From: Thermoplasmatota archaeon
GTDB taxonomy: Archaea > Thermoplasmatota > E2 > DHVEG-1
Assembly: GCA_016930995.1 (NCBI GenBank)
Contig: JAFGFQ010000097.1
Location: forward strand, 1 to 26,401
Direction of reading: 5' to 3'
Length of the DNA stretch: 26,401 bases
Shown here: positions 18,846 through 26,401 of the stretch, in pieces
Position numbering within the stretch: position 1 is the first letter of the stretch
How the letters are laid out: each line of letters begins with the position of its first letter
Program-made: the position numbers and the translations under genes
The notes under the pieces: model-generated
Seen by the model: only the letters and a program-made list of their open reading frames with translations
What the model was told of the DNA's origin: nothing
Databases searched by the model: none

Positions 18846-21800
18846 TTACTGTTCGCCAGTATATTCATTATCTGTAGAAATCCCGTCCATTTGCTTTGGC
18901 GCTCCAGGACGAATAATATAACCCTTTCGTCGTTTTCTCCAAAGAGCCCACCGAGAAAGAATTAAGGGGAGAATCAGAATGGAGGCGATAAACGCGTACA
19001 CAAGCGTGAGTGCTGTGATAATCCCAAATTGTTGCTGGGGTGGGATGGGGGCAAATGCCAGAACACCAAAACCAAACATAGAGCAAAGAGCTGCAATGAG
19101 AATAGCACTGCCTGTGCGAGAAATGGTCTCAGTAACTGCTTTTGTCACATCACCTGTTTGATCAGCGACAAAGCGGAATCGTTCAGTAATGTAGCATGAA
19201 TAGTCGATGCCGACACCGATAGTAATAGAAGTAACAGTAATCGTTAAGATATTCAGGGAATACCCAATAAAATACATGCTGCCCAGGACCCAGATGATTG
19301 AAATGGAGACTGGGATCATCGCAATCAATCCAAGGACAGGATTACGAAATATAAGGGTAAGCATAATTGCTGCGAGGATGAAACAAATCCCAGTTGATAG
19401 AATCTGGCTCTCAGTCATGTTTTTCAGGATCGACAAAGTGATCAACAAAGTACCGGTAACAATCGCTTGTGCATCACCATATTCTGCAAGATCGTCATTG
19501 AGTTCTTGTTGTAATTGTTCAAATTGTTGTGTCATATCATCACTGGCAGAGCCAAGGTCGACATAGACACGAAGAACAGTCGCTGTGTACTCGTTTCCCT
19601 CCTTATGCAGAAGGTTAGCCATCTGCATTTCATATTCAGGGCTTGCAAACAGGTAATCATACAATTTTTGTACATCAGCATCAGTTTCTGGTAATCTTGT
19701 GGTTTCATTGATGTTGAACAACTTAACAAGCGAATAGTTATTTGCCACTGCTTGCTGTATCATCGTATAAATGCTTTCTGTCTTCGTACTCCCATCCGAT
19801 TTTCGAGCGACATAACGGTCGTCATTCAAATTTTCATGCGTCGTAGCAAGACCTTGTAAAAGATCGACAGTCGCTACATTTCCCTCAATGAGTATGTATT
19901 CTTGATCTTGACTTGAGAAAGGGAAATCCTCACCAATTTTTGTGAAGAGTTGGAGGGCGGGGTTATCCTGCGGAATAAACTGATTCATGCTGAATCCTGA
20001 TTTTAACTGGGTCACTGCAGTTCCCATGACCAAACATATGAGGATGGTTACGATGAACACTTTTTTCTCATGACGCAGGAGTGTACGGGCGATCCGACCC
20101 ATAAGGGTGGTCATCGTAAAAGCCTGTTGTTTGGATTTTATATGAAGGGGAGGTCTTTTTTGGTCAATGATGAAACGTAGAGCAACAAGTAATGTCATCG
20201 TGATAATGAAGGTGTAACTAATACCTAAAGCGAGGAAAAGACCGAAATCTCTGATCGGAGGAAGGGTGGCACTAAGGAAGGAAAGAAAAGCTACAAACGT
20301 TGTGAACCAAGCTAAAAAAATCGCGATACCAACTTCCTTTATAGAAATCCGAATGGCTTCAGAAGGCTTCCGTCCTCTCCTTAATTCTGTTCTATAATTG
20401 AACAAAATGTTAACGGAGTACTCGACGCCTAGTCCGATATTGAGTGGAAGAAGAGCAACAGCGATGATATTAAAAGAAATCCCAAGGAGAGCCATGGTCC
20501 CAAAGAGCCAGACGCAGGAAAAAGCAAACACGAGGATGGGAAGGAAAACATAAGATGGTTTCCTAAAAGCAAGAAACAGGATACCCAGAATGATAATGAA
20601 AATCGCTGGTCCGATGATGGTCATTGATTCCATTGCAACATCGTTTATCTGAGTGCTTACGATACCTTCTCCTGTTGCTTCTAGGGAAATGGTGGTGTAC
20701 TGACTATCAAGCTCAGTGATTTTATTGATGATTTTTGTATTGACTCTTGCGAGCTCCTCAGCATCACTTCCCCTGAGATTCAGTCGAACAATACAAAGAC
20801 TTGCATGGGCCGCTTTTGTCTGTGGATATTCTGTGGAGATGAACGATAACGCATTCACCCGTAGATCATCGTATAATCGTGGTATGATGGGGAATATCGT
20901 CGTTGAAACACCACTATCCGGTGCTTTATCAGTCTGAGCCCAGAGCGCCTGGATTGTTGCTAGTGAGAACGTAGAAGGAAGAAAAGACATTCCGGCCATA
21001 GTCTCAGAGAGACCTGAAAATTCGTCCATATCAATATTGAGTTTGCTAAAAGCCCGTAAGACAAAGGGACCAAGCAGCGGGCGGGATTGGAGTCGTTGTA
21101 ATCTGTTGAATAAATAACTTGTATTTATTACAATACGGCCCCCGGGTCGATGCAAGACGGGGGACTGATAATAGCGAACACCTGCAGAAAAATTAGTTAA
21201 TTTTGTTGGGAGTTCAAAAGATCCGTATTGCAGAGCAATACCATACGTGCTTAACTCCTGTCGTGAGACGACGATTTCAACCCGATTTGATGATGAATCG
21301 AATGTTACGTTACCTGTCTTAAGTTGAAGAGGGAAAAATATCTCTTGTCCAGGTGGTCGAACCCATAGGTACGCAGTTTTTTTATATGATGTCAGTTCGT
21401 GGTTTCGAATTTTCTGGAAAAGCTGTTGAACGTTTCCAAGCAGTCCTGCTCCAATCTCCCAGCGAGAGCTGGTTGGCTCAATACGGGCAGCAATCTGATA
21501 TCCCATTGAGAATTCAGGTGGGAGTAGCGAGTTTTCAAAATAAAGGTACCATTCCATCGTGTTGACTCGGCTCAATGGTGGTTTCAATGAGGAAGATAAA
21601 TCTGAAAGGGAATAAACTTCAAAAGAGAAAGTAATGGTGGTATTGTCTTTTTCAATGTAGCAATTTTTTATATCGGTGCTATCCACTTCTCTCTTGCGGG
21701 GACTTAGGAATAACCGCTTATAATCAATAGGTTCATTTGGATCATCGGTTTGAAAGAGAGTAATTTTTCCAGAAGGTTGTTCCTCAAACAGGTCATAAAG

Positions 21801-22235
21801 CGCGGTCTTTATCTGTTCGTCGGTACAGTTTTCTATAGTTTTGTTAAATTCCATTTGACAGACCGGAGCTATGAAAGTGATGATAGATATTGTTTCGTTT
21901 ATTTCCGGTATCTTTGTGAGTTCTTTTTGGAGATCGTACTGATCTCGTAGTGCCTGAACACTCATTACGGAACTATCTTGTTCCTTTTGAATATACAAAA
22001 TCATTGTCTGTGAGCTCATCCCGAAATACTCAGAGACACGTTTGTTTGCTTTTACTTGTTCATTATCAGGAGCGAAATCCTCAAAGTTTGTCTTGAAATT
22101 CAAAGAAGGAATGAAAAGAGAAAAACCAATTGTGACTAGGAGGATGACTCCAACCACAAACCATGGTCTTTTTTCAATGATTCGCCCTAATTGCTCTAAC
22201 ATGCCCTCTGCTCTCTTTTCTTCTAAAACATCCAA
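18846..22235 (-). CDS. RND superfamily exporter, MMPL/HAE3-like
   Basis: 1,129 residues from ATG 22235 (Met12 is an equally possible start). Two-fold RND layout: TM1 at about 24-45, a large extracytoplasmic loop to about 540, TMs 2-6 at about 545-690, TM7 near 725, a second loop to about 925, then TMs 8-12 to about 1090. The RND transmembrane motifs are present in both halves (NIGLGVEYSVNILFNYR, and GVGIDYSCYITERFR at about 1007-1021), with acidic residues that would carry proton flux. COG1033-type archaeal members act alone or move lipids and hydrophobic compounds; the substrate here is unknown. No membrane-fusion or outer-membrane partner is nearby, as expected in archaea. AT-rich TATA candidates lie at 22285-22310. 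Confidence 0.9.
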   Translation of the reverse strand: MDVLEEKRAEGMLEQLGRIIEKRPWFVVGVILLVTIGFSLFIPSLNFKTNFEDFAPDNEQVKANKRVSEYFGMSSQTMILYIQKEQDSSVMSVQALRDQYDLQKELTKIPEINETISIITFIAPVCQMEFNKTIENCTDEQIKTALYDLFEEQPSGKITLFQTDDPNEPIDYKRLFLSPRKREVDSTDIKNCYIEKDNTTITFSFEVYSLSDLSSSLKPPLSRVNTMEWYLYFENSLLPPEFSMGYQIAARIEPTSSRWEIGAGLLGNVQQLFQKIRNHELTSYKKTAYLWVRPPGQEIFFPLQLKTGNVTFDSSSNRVEIVVSRQELSTYGIALQYGSFELPTKLTNFSAGVRYYQSPVLHRPGGRIVINTSYLFNRLQRLQSRPLLGPFVLRAFSKLNIDMDEFSGLSETMAGMSFLPSTFSLATIQALWAQTDKAPDSGVSTTIFPIIPRLYDDLRVNALSFISTEYPQTKAAHASLCIVRLNLRGSDAEELARVNTKIINKITELDSQYTTISLEATGEGIVSTQINDVAMESMTIIGPAIFIIILGILFLAFRKPSYVFLPILVFAFSCVWLFGTMALLGISFNIIAVALLPLNIGLGVEYSVNILFNYRTELRRGRKPSEAIRISIKEVGIAIFLAWFTTFVAFLSFLSATLPPIRDFGLFLALGISYTFIITMTLLVALRFIIDQKRPPLHIKSKQQAFTMTTLMGRIARTLLRHEKKVFIVTILICLVMGTAVTQLKSGFSMNQFIPQDNPALQLFTKIGEDFPFSSQDQEYILIEGNVATVDLLQGLATTHENLNDDRYVARKSDGSTKTESIYTMIQQAVANNYSLVKLFNINETTRLPETDADVQKLYDYLFASPEYEMQMANLLHKEGNEYTATVLRVYVDLGSASDDMTQQFEQLQQELNDDLAEYGDAQAIVTGTLLITLSILKNMTESQILSTGICFILAAIMLTLIFRNPVLGLIAMIPVSISIIWVLGSMYFIGYSLNILTITVTSITIGVGIDYSCYITERFRFVADQTGDVTKAVTETISRTGSAILIAALCSMFGFGVLAFAPIPPQQQFGIITALTLVYAFIASILILPLILSRWALWRKRRKGYIIRPGAPKQMDGISTDNEYTGEQ

Positions 22236-22413
22236 GCTTCTCTTCGATTTTTATCAGTGCCACGTTGAAATTACGTACTCCATTATATCATTTATTAAAT
22301 ATATTAATATTTTTATGAGAAAGTTATGACTATTGTATCTAATTTTTCTTAAGGAAAGTATTCAAAATATAAGATGAGAAGCTTCTAAACGAATAGAGAG
22401 ACGTTCTAGGGTC

Positions 22414-23328
22414 TTATTTCCGTGCATCAAGACCAGATTCTCGTACCAAAGCAGGAATAATCTCCTCCCAGAACAACGCAGTGATGTGAATACCATGAAT
22501 CCCGGGGATTCTCTTTACTTCCTGAATGGTTTCTAACGCAATGAGATATCCTTCCCGGCCGGGGTCAGAAGCTTGCTGTATCCTCCGATAAATCGTATCA
22601 GGGACATCAGTGCCAGGGACATGAAATTTCATTCGTTCTGCCATTTTTATAGATTTCAATGGAGTGACACCAGCAAGGATGTGGATTCGTTTATCAATTC
22701 CTCGTGCTCGTACCTCATCCATCCATTTCATAAACCTCTCGATATTATACACACTTTGTGTCTGGATGAAATCTGCTCCAGCACGAATCTTTTTCTGCAG
22801 ACGATCTAGTTGTAAGTCAAATGGATCGGCATAAGGATTTGCTGCTGCACCAAGATAGACTGCTGGTCTGCTTGCAAGTAACGGATCACCGCTCTGAAAA
22901 ATTCCTTTGTCCCTCATGTCTTTGATAATTTGAAGAAGCTGGACAGAATCTATGTCAAAGACTCCTTTTGCAGCAGGATGATTCCCAAACGACTGATGAT
23001 CACCAGTAAGACAAAGAATATTCCGAACGCCAAGGCTAGCAGCACCAAGCACATCACTTTGTAAACCAATACGATTTCTATCACGACAAGTCATTTGCAT
23101 AATCGGTTCCATATTCATCTGAAGTAGGAGGACGGAGCCCGCAAGACTAGAAAGCCGTACAACAGCTGTTTGATTGTCGGTGATGTTAAAAGCATCCACC
23201 GAGCCTTTCAACAATGTCGCTTTGTGGCGAATCTTATCGACATCAACTCCTTTGGGAGGTCCAATCTCAGCGGTTACGACAAAACGTCCTTCTGAGAGTA
23301 CTTTTTCTAGATTGCTTTTATAATTCAC
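22414..23328 (-). CDS. metF: Methylenetetrahydrofolate reductase MetF-like
   Basis: 304 residues, FAD-type (beta/alpha)8 barrel. It reduces a methylene-pterin to the methyl form. Characteristic stretches: TAEIGPPKGVDVDKI (19-33), RDRNRIGLQSDVLGA, NILCLTGDH (103-111), and GADFIQTQSVYN near 183-194. The GTG start at 23328 follows the metV stop by one base, with GGAG about 8 bases upstream in the metV end. The metV-metF pairing is the arrangement of Wood-Ljungdahl methyl-branch reductases in acetogens. In an archaeon it points to tetrahydrofolate-linked C1 chemistry, since methanogens use F420-dependent Mer instead; a role in methionine synthesis is also possible. Confidence 0.92.
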   Translation of the reverse strand: MNYKSNLEKVLSEGRFVVTAEIGPPKGVDVDKIRHKATLLKGSVDAFNITDNQTAVVRLSSLAGSVLLLQMNMEPIMQMTCRDRNRIGLQSDVLGAASLGVRNILCLTGDHQSFGNHPAAKGVFDIDSVQLLQIIKDMRDKGIFQSGDPLLASRPAVYLGAAANPYADPFDLQLDRLQKKIRAGADFIQTQSVYNIERFMKWMDEVRARGIDKRIHILAGVTPLKSIKMAERMKFHVPGTDVPDTIYRRIQQASDPGREGYLIALETIQEVKRIPGIHGIHITALFWEEIIPALVRESGLDARK

Positions 23329-23329
23329 A

Positions 23330-23968
23330 TTAAATTCTCCGTTTCATCTCTAACTCTTTTGACCAATCCTTTGGCTTCTGAATGACTGATAGAGTCTTTA
23401 GAGTCCCTTGTTTTTTTAGGTTCTGATAAATTAAATCCCAGATACATTCCATCTCCGAATTTACCTCGCATTTTCCATTAGTAGACCCCCCACAGGGACC
23501 ATTCAGCATAGATTTTGGGCATCGAGCGACAGGACAAAACCCTCCAAAAGTGTCTAAGAGACACTCGCCGCAAAGCGTACAACGTTTATCAAACTCGTTC
23601 GCCCGGGAAATTTCACCTAAAAATAAGGTATCAGTTCCTGCAATGACTTCCTTTCCGGATACGATTTCAGCAACAGTCTGTACACCGTTGCCGCATGTGA
23701 GAATAAGTATTTTTGATGAATTTTGTAGTTCGTTTTCATATTTCTTAAGGAGACGTTTATCATTCATCAGATGACATGCAGGTTCGAGAACAACCCATCC
23801 GGTGACAGGTACGTTATTCTTCAGAAGGGCGTCCCTTAAAGCAACAAGTTCTTCCTTCCCCCCGGTGTGGCAGAGTGTTGCACATTCGCTACATCCAATA
23901 AGAAAAACTGGTTTCGAATCAATCGATTCAAGAAGATCATTAAATCTTTTTTGCTTTGTAATAATCAT
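23330..23968 (-). CDS. metV: MetV-like zinc/Fe-S partner of methylenetetrahydrofolate reductase
   Basis: 212 residues matching the methylene-THF reductase C-terminal (MetV) family. N-terminal Cys pattern C26-x2-C29-x3-C33 (GCSECATLC) and a later ACHLM Cys line a metal site. A Cys-rich segment near residues 130-168 (CTLCGEC, then FCPVARCPKSMLNGPCGG) fits Fe-S cluster binding. MetV feeds electrons to MetF in acetogens. Start ATG 23968 lies about 22-32 bases after CTTATTAATATG (RC of 23989-24000), so the mRNA is probably leaderless. Two TTTTCAATT direct repeats 11 bases apart sit just upstream of that TATA element. Confidence 0.88.
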   Translation of the reverse strand: MIITKQKRFNDLLESIDSKPVFLIGCSECATLCHTGGKEELVALRDALLKNNVPVTGWVVLEPACHLMNDKRLLKKYENELQNSSKILILTCGNGVQTVAEIVSGKEVIAGTDTLFLGEISRANEFDKRCTLCGECLLDTFGGFCPVARCPKSMLNGPCGGSTNGKCEVNSEMECIWDLIYQNLKKQGTLKTLSVIQKPKDWSKELEMKRRI

Positions 23969-24007
23969 TCAAATTCAACATAGACGTTCATATTAATAAG
24001 AATATGT

Positions 24008-24027
24008 TTTTCAATTGGTTTTCAATT
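24008..24027. repeat. Tandem direct repeat TTTTCAATT upstream of metVF
   Basis: Copies at 24008-24016 and 24019-24027, offset by 11 bases (one helical turn), located 8-28 bases upstream of the metV TATA element. The position suits an activator; significance is limited by the AT-rich context. Confidence 0.35.
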
Positions 24028-24101
24028 TCAAAAAAAATTCATTAAATCGATTATGAAAACATTCTTAAGTTCAAAACGGTTTACATAAAATTAAGGATTA
24101 C

Positions 24102-24437
24102 ATGGAGAAAACTATCGTACAATTCATCCTTGAAAATATTTTTTTATTTCTGCCAATAGGTCTTTTAGGTTTAATCACCACTTTGCTCATACTCTTTTTT
24201 TCAAAGAAAGAAACGACTGTTAAAACTGAAGACGTAACATCTGATTATGTAACAGTCTTTAGAAGGAAAGTGAACATTTATTTCTTTGTATATTTTTTTA
24301 TTTGGATCGGAATCATACTCATTGGACTCGCATCGCAGTATATACTGCCAACAGTAGTGGGTGGTATTATTGCAGCTGTCCCCCTTATTTTACAGGTACT
24401 CATTGAGTATAAAACGAAAAAATCAAGGGTGATTTAG
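24102..24437 (+). CDS. Small membrane protein upstream of the CruF-like gene
   Basis: 111 residues. Three hydrophobic segments at about 8-33, 55-78 and 82-101, with a charged loop (SKKETTVKTEDVTSDY) between the first two and a basic tail (KTKKSRVI). I recognise no family. ATG 24102 follows AAGGATTAC and a TATA-like stretch at about 24080-24092. The next gene starts 4 bases after its stop, with GGGTGAT across the stop codon acting as its SD, so the two are coupled. A role in the same lipid or carotenoid process is inferred from context only. Confidence 0.72.
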   Translation: MEKTIVQFILENIFLFLPIGLLGLITTLLILFFSKKETTVKTEDVTSDYVTVFRRKVNIYFFVYFFIWIGIILIGLASQYILPTVVGGIIAAVPLILQVLIEYKTKKSRVI

Positions 24438-24441
24438 ATTC

Positions 24442-25119
24442 ATGTTTTTTATTGAGATTAATAAAAATTTCGGGGAAAATACTACCTTACTGGCTCCGTT
24501 TCTTTGTGTTATTGGTATCGCCTGGATTGTTTTAGTGTATTACTCTTATAAAAAATATGGCGCAAAAATGACAATTATATATTTTTTACCTATCACGATT
24601 GCGACTCTTATTATTGAATCAGCTGGAGTGGCTGGTGGGAGGTATTACTATTCAGGGTATATCATCTATATCTCGATTGTTGGGGGTGCCGCTCCACTAA
24701 TTATTGCATTGGCTTGGGGTGTCAACCTATTCTTGTTTTTAAATATGGGCAAGCAGTTGATTTCAAAGATTTACGAAAAACGGAACTATCTACAAATTAT
24801 TATGATCTCAGGAGTAGCAGGAGTCTTTGGTGTATGCCTCGATTTATTAGAAGACCCTATTGCTCATCATAACAATTGGTGGATATGGCAAGGAACCGTT
24901 CAGGGAGTAAAATTTTTCGAGGTCCCCATTTCAAATTTCATCGGTTGGTTCATGTTAATTTTTTTTATGTCAATTGCAACCTTACTCATCGAGCGATCAC
25001 GATTCTCTGAGAATAGAAAAGTACTTCTTTCGATATCCTCCCTCTCAATAACAGGCGTCGTTATTTTTCTTGTCCATGGCGTCATTCTAAGACTTCTTGA
25101 ATTTGCTCATCTTTCATAA
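24442..25119 (+). CDS. CruF-like carotenoid biosynthesis membrane protein (COG2324/DUF422)
   Basis: 225 residues with six or seven hydrophobic helices. Family hallmarks are IESAGVAGGRYYYSG (58-72, with E59), DLLEDPIAHHNNWWIW (134-149) and FFEVPISNFIGWF (158-170). The family includes CruF carotenoid 1,2-hydratases and the haloarchaeal bisanhydrobacterioruberin hydratase, which adds water to C50 carotenoid ends. Acidic residues E59, D134, E137 and D138 probably line the active site. The downstream UbiA gene supports a C50 carotenoid or other polyprenyl product, as haloarchaeal cruF sits with the UbiA-type lycopene elongase. No crtB, crtI or crtD gene is in the window, so the substrate remains inferred. 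Confidence 0.8.
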   Translation: MFFIEINKNFGENTTLLAPFLCVIGIAWIVLVYYSYKKYGAKMTIIYFLPITIATLIIESAGVAGGRYYYSGYIIYISIVGGAAPLIIALAWGVNLFLFLNMGKQLISKIYEKRNYLQIIMISGVAGVFGVCLDLLEDPIAHHNNWWIWQGTVQGVKFFEVPISNFIGWFMLIFFMSIATLLIERSRFSENRKVLLSISSLSITGVVIFLVHGVILRLLEFAHLS

Positions 25120-25185
25120 AAAACCATCTTTTATACCAGAAGCAGACCATTAAAGTAATAAAGGAAATCTCCATTATTGGCAGTT

Positions 25186-26121
25186 ATGGGTTTAGGGACC
25201 TTAATAATCGCCTGGATAAAAATGATTCGCCCTCCGATTTTATTTTTATGTTCTTTTGGAGCTCTTGTAAGCGCTTTAAACTGCGCGATATATAATAATG
25301 AAACATTATCGTATGTTCAAATTCTTTTATTAATAATTGGCCCTGCGTTTCTTTCAACTGGTACCATGTTTCATAATGATATCACTGATTTAGAGTCAGA
25401 TAAAATTAACCGACCAAAAAAACCGGTCCCTGCAGGAATCTTAAAAAAGAAAACAGTCTATTACACTGGATTAGCATTGATGATAAGCTCAATTTTTCTT
25501 GCAACCCTCGTGAACTATGTAGACAAAAGGTCCCTTAATTGGGAGTGCGGTCTTTTCACGTTTGTTTTAGTCGTCATTGGTTTATATTATAATTATTATG
25601 GGAAACATCATGGTATTTTTGGACACATGGCAGTCGCCTTTGGTGTGGGTGCTATACCTTATTGGGGTGGCCTTGCAGCATTCCCGAATCAACCACTATT
25701 GATGTTACCACTGGCGGTGGCAATCTTTTTCCAAGAAACTGGCAGAGAAATCATGGTATGCGCTGGTGATTTGGTTGGCGATATCAAAGCAGGTTTCAAA
25801 ACAACGCCAGTCCGTCATGGACGAAAAAGATCAATGCAGTTCGCTTTACTGTTTTATCTATTGTTTATTCCAATCTTTCCGTTATCCGCATGGGATTGGG
25901 CAGGCATACAAATGCCTCAGATCTTTGGTTCATTCTACCTCATTGGCGGAGGTATTTTAGCGATCTCCTTGTTAATCACCTGGGCGTTAACGTATAATGT
26001 CGTTATAAGGACGGATGATGAAAAAAGAATATGGAAATCATTTGAGCGAAATGAACGGACTGGCACACGGATTGTGATCATTATTTTCCAGATTTTCATA
26101 TTTCTTGAAGTATTTTATTGA
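25186..26121 (+). CDS. UbiA-family membrane prenyltransferase
   Basis: 311 residues from ATG 25186; an in-frame TTG 25177 would add three. About nine transmembrane helices. Both Asp-rich motifs that hold Mg-diphosphate are intact: NDITDLESD (about 64-72, followed by RPKKPVPAG) and GDLVGDIKAG (about 194-203). UbiA enzymes transfer prenyl chains; archaeal members make digeranylgeranylglyceryl phosphate, menaquinone, heme O/A side chains, or C50 carotenoids (lycopene elongase). Adjacency to a CruF-like gene favours the carotenoid elongase, but DGGGP synthase-like activity is a real alternative. A TATA-like TTAAAGTAAT at about 25150-25159 fits a near-leaderless start at 25186. Confidence 0.88.
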   Translation: MGLGTLIIAWIKMIRPPILFLCSFGALVSALNCAIYNNETLSYVQILLLIIGPAFLSTGTMFHNDITDLESDKINRPKKPVPAGILKKKTVYYTGLALMISSIFLATLVNYVDKRSLNWECGLFTFVLVVIGLYYNYYGKHHGIFGHMAVAFGVGAIPYWGGLAAFPNQPLLMLPLAVAIFFQETGREIMVCAGDLVGDIKAGFKTTPVRHGRKRSMQFALLFYLLFIPIFPLSAWDWAGIQMPQIFGSFYLIGGGILAISLLITWALTYNVVIRTDDEKRIWKSFERNERTGTRIVIIIFQIFIFLEVFY

Positions 26122-26177
26122 ACAGAAGATAGACCTATCAGAAAAACTCAAATAGATTTATCCTTTAACGCACCTCG

Positions 26178-26401
26178 ATGAAAAAAGTATCAGCATACGC
26201 AAAGCTACTTCGCGTTCCTGGTATTGGTGTCCTTGGGATGGTCACTGTCCTCGCTGCATTGACTGTAGGTGTGTATGACGTATATTCTCTTACAATCGTC
26301 TGTATCATCGGAGCTTTTTCAAGCGTTTTTGGATTTTTAATAAATGATTATGTAGATATTGAGTTAGATAGCTGAGAAATTGTTCAAACCAAGGATGTAA
26401 A
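26178..26401 (+). pseudogene. Second UbiA-like prenyltransferase, N-terminal part, frame broken near window end
   Basis: 65 residues from ATG 26178 (MKKVSAYAKLLRVPGIGVLG) with two hydrophobic helices, ending at the first Asp-rich motif NDYVDIELDS before TGA at 26373-26375. UbiA proteins continue here with a segment like xxEKLxxRPL. The +1 frame right after the motif reads AEKLFKP, and a further shift would be needed to go on, so the gene looks frameshifted rather than naturally short. The break is within 30 bases of the window end, where an assembly error is likely if this is a contig edge. It would be a second UbiA paralog in tandem. Real pseudogene and sequencing error cannot be told apart here. 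Confidence 0.6.

Noticed and set aside
22280..22310. AT-rich near-palindrome (AAATAT...ATATTT) upstream of the RND exporter
   Set aside because: Low complexity AT sequence; such symmetry is expected by chance around archaeal TATA boxes.
24102..25119. Heterodimeric lycopene cyclase (CrtYc/CrtYd-like) pair
   Set aside because: The small membrane protein lacks the acidic PxE-type motif expected of that family and the second protein matches CruF/DUF422 instead.

Overview
The window (26,401 bases, roughly 40-45% GC by eye) is archaeal chromosome, most likely from a euryarchaeote in or near Thermoplasmatota. The domain is clear from a ribosomal stalk operon with archaeal L10/P0, TiaS, CTP-dependent riboflavin kinase, the COG1395 and COG2150 regulators, archaeal TATA boxes, many apparently leaderless starts, and a tRNA gene without encoded CCA. 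The phylum is inference. NAD-dependent DNA ligase and a MetV/MetF pair recall sediment lineages such as MBG-D/Thermoprofundales, but no 16S rRNA gene is present to decide.

Layout. 1-1835 (minus): the L1-L10-L12 stalk operon, with L12 cut by the window edge and no L11 in front. 1939-5346: a COG1395 regulator divergent from tiaS, which meets a secreted CrtC/AttH-type protein tail to tail. 5459-5531: tRNA-Gly(GCC). 5715-7235: a small winged-helix regulator and a Nog1-like GTPase. 7286-12127 (plus): a tight run of winged-helix protein, ribK, polX/PHP, ligA and a Cys-rich DUF6485-like protein. 12301-12861: a stand-alone RAM (Lrp ligand-binding) protein plus a small membrane protein. 12838-14456 (minus): pdxS-pdxT for pyridoxal phosphate. 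14582-16557: trpB2 divergent from an HTH-ACT regulator resembling TrpY, with TRP-box-like sites between them. 16609-22235 (minus): class I aldolase, SDR-type threonine dehydrogenase, and a large RND/MMPL exporter. 22414-23968 (minus): metV-metF. 24102-end (plus): a small membrane protein, a CruF-like carotenoid hydratase family protein, a UbiA prenyltransferase, and the start of a second UbiA-like gene whose frame breaks near the end.

Most genes are housekeeping. I found no CRISPR array, transposon, integrase, phage gene or defence island. The best leads are these. (1) tiaS and pdxT have no ATG/GTG/TTG where conserved N-termini require a start; they appear to begin at isoleucine codons (ATC or ATA). 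TiaS is itself the enzyme needed to read AUA. (2) A TrpY-like regulator and trpB2 share paired TNTACA-type boxes. (3) A polX-ligA-DUF6485 repair cluster lies beside ribK. (4) A RAM-only protein is paired with a membrane protein behind a perfect inverted repeat over its TATA region. (5) A small-TM/CruF-like/UbiA/UbiA prenyl-lipid cluster occupies the right end.
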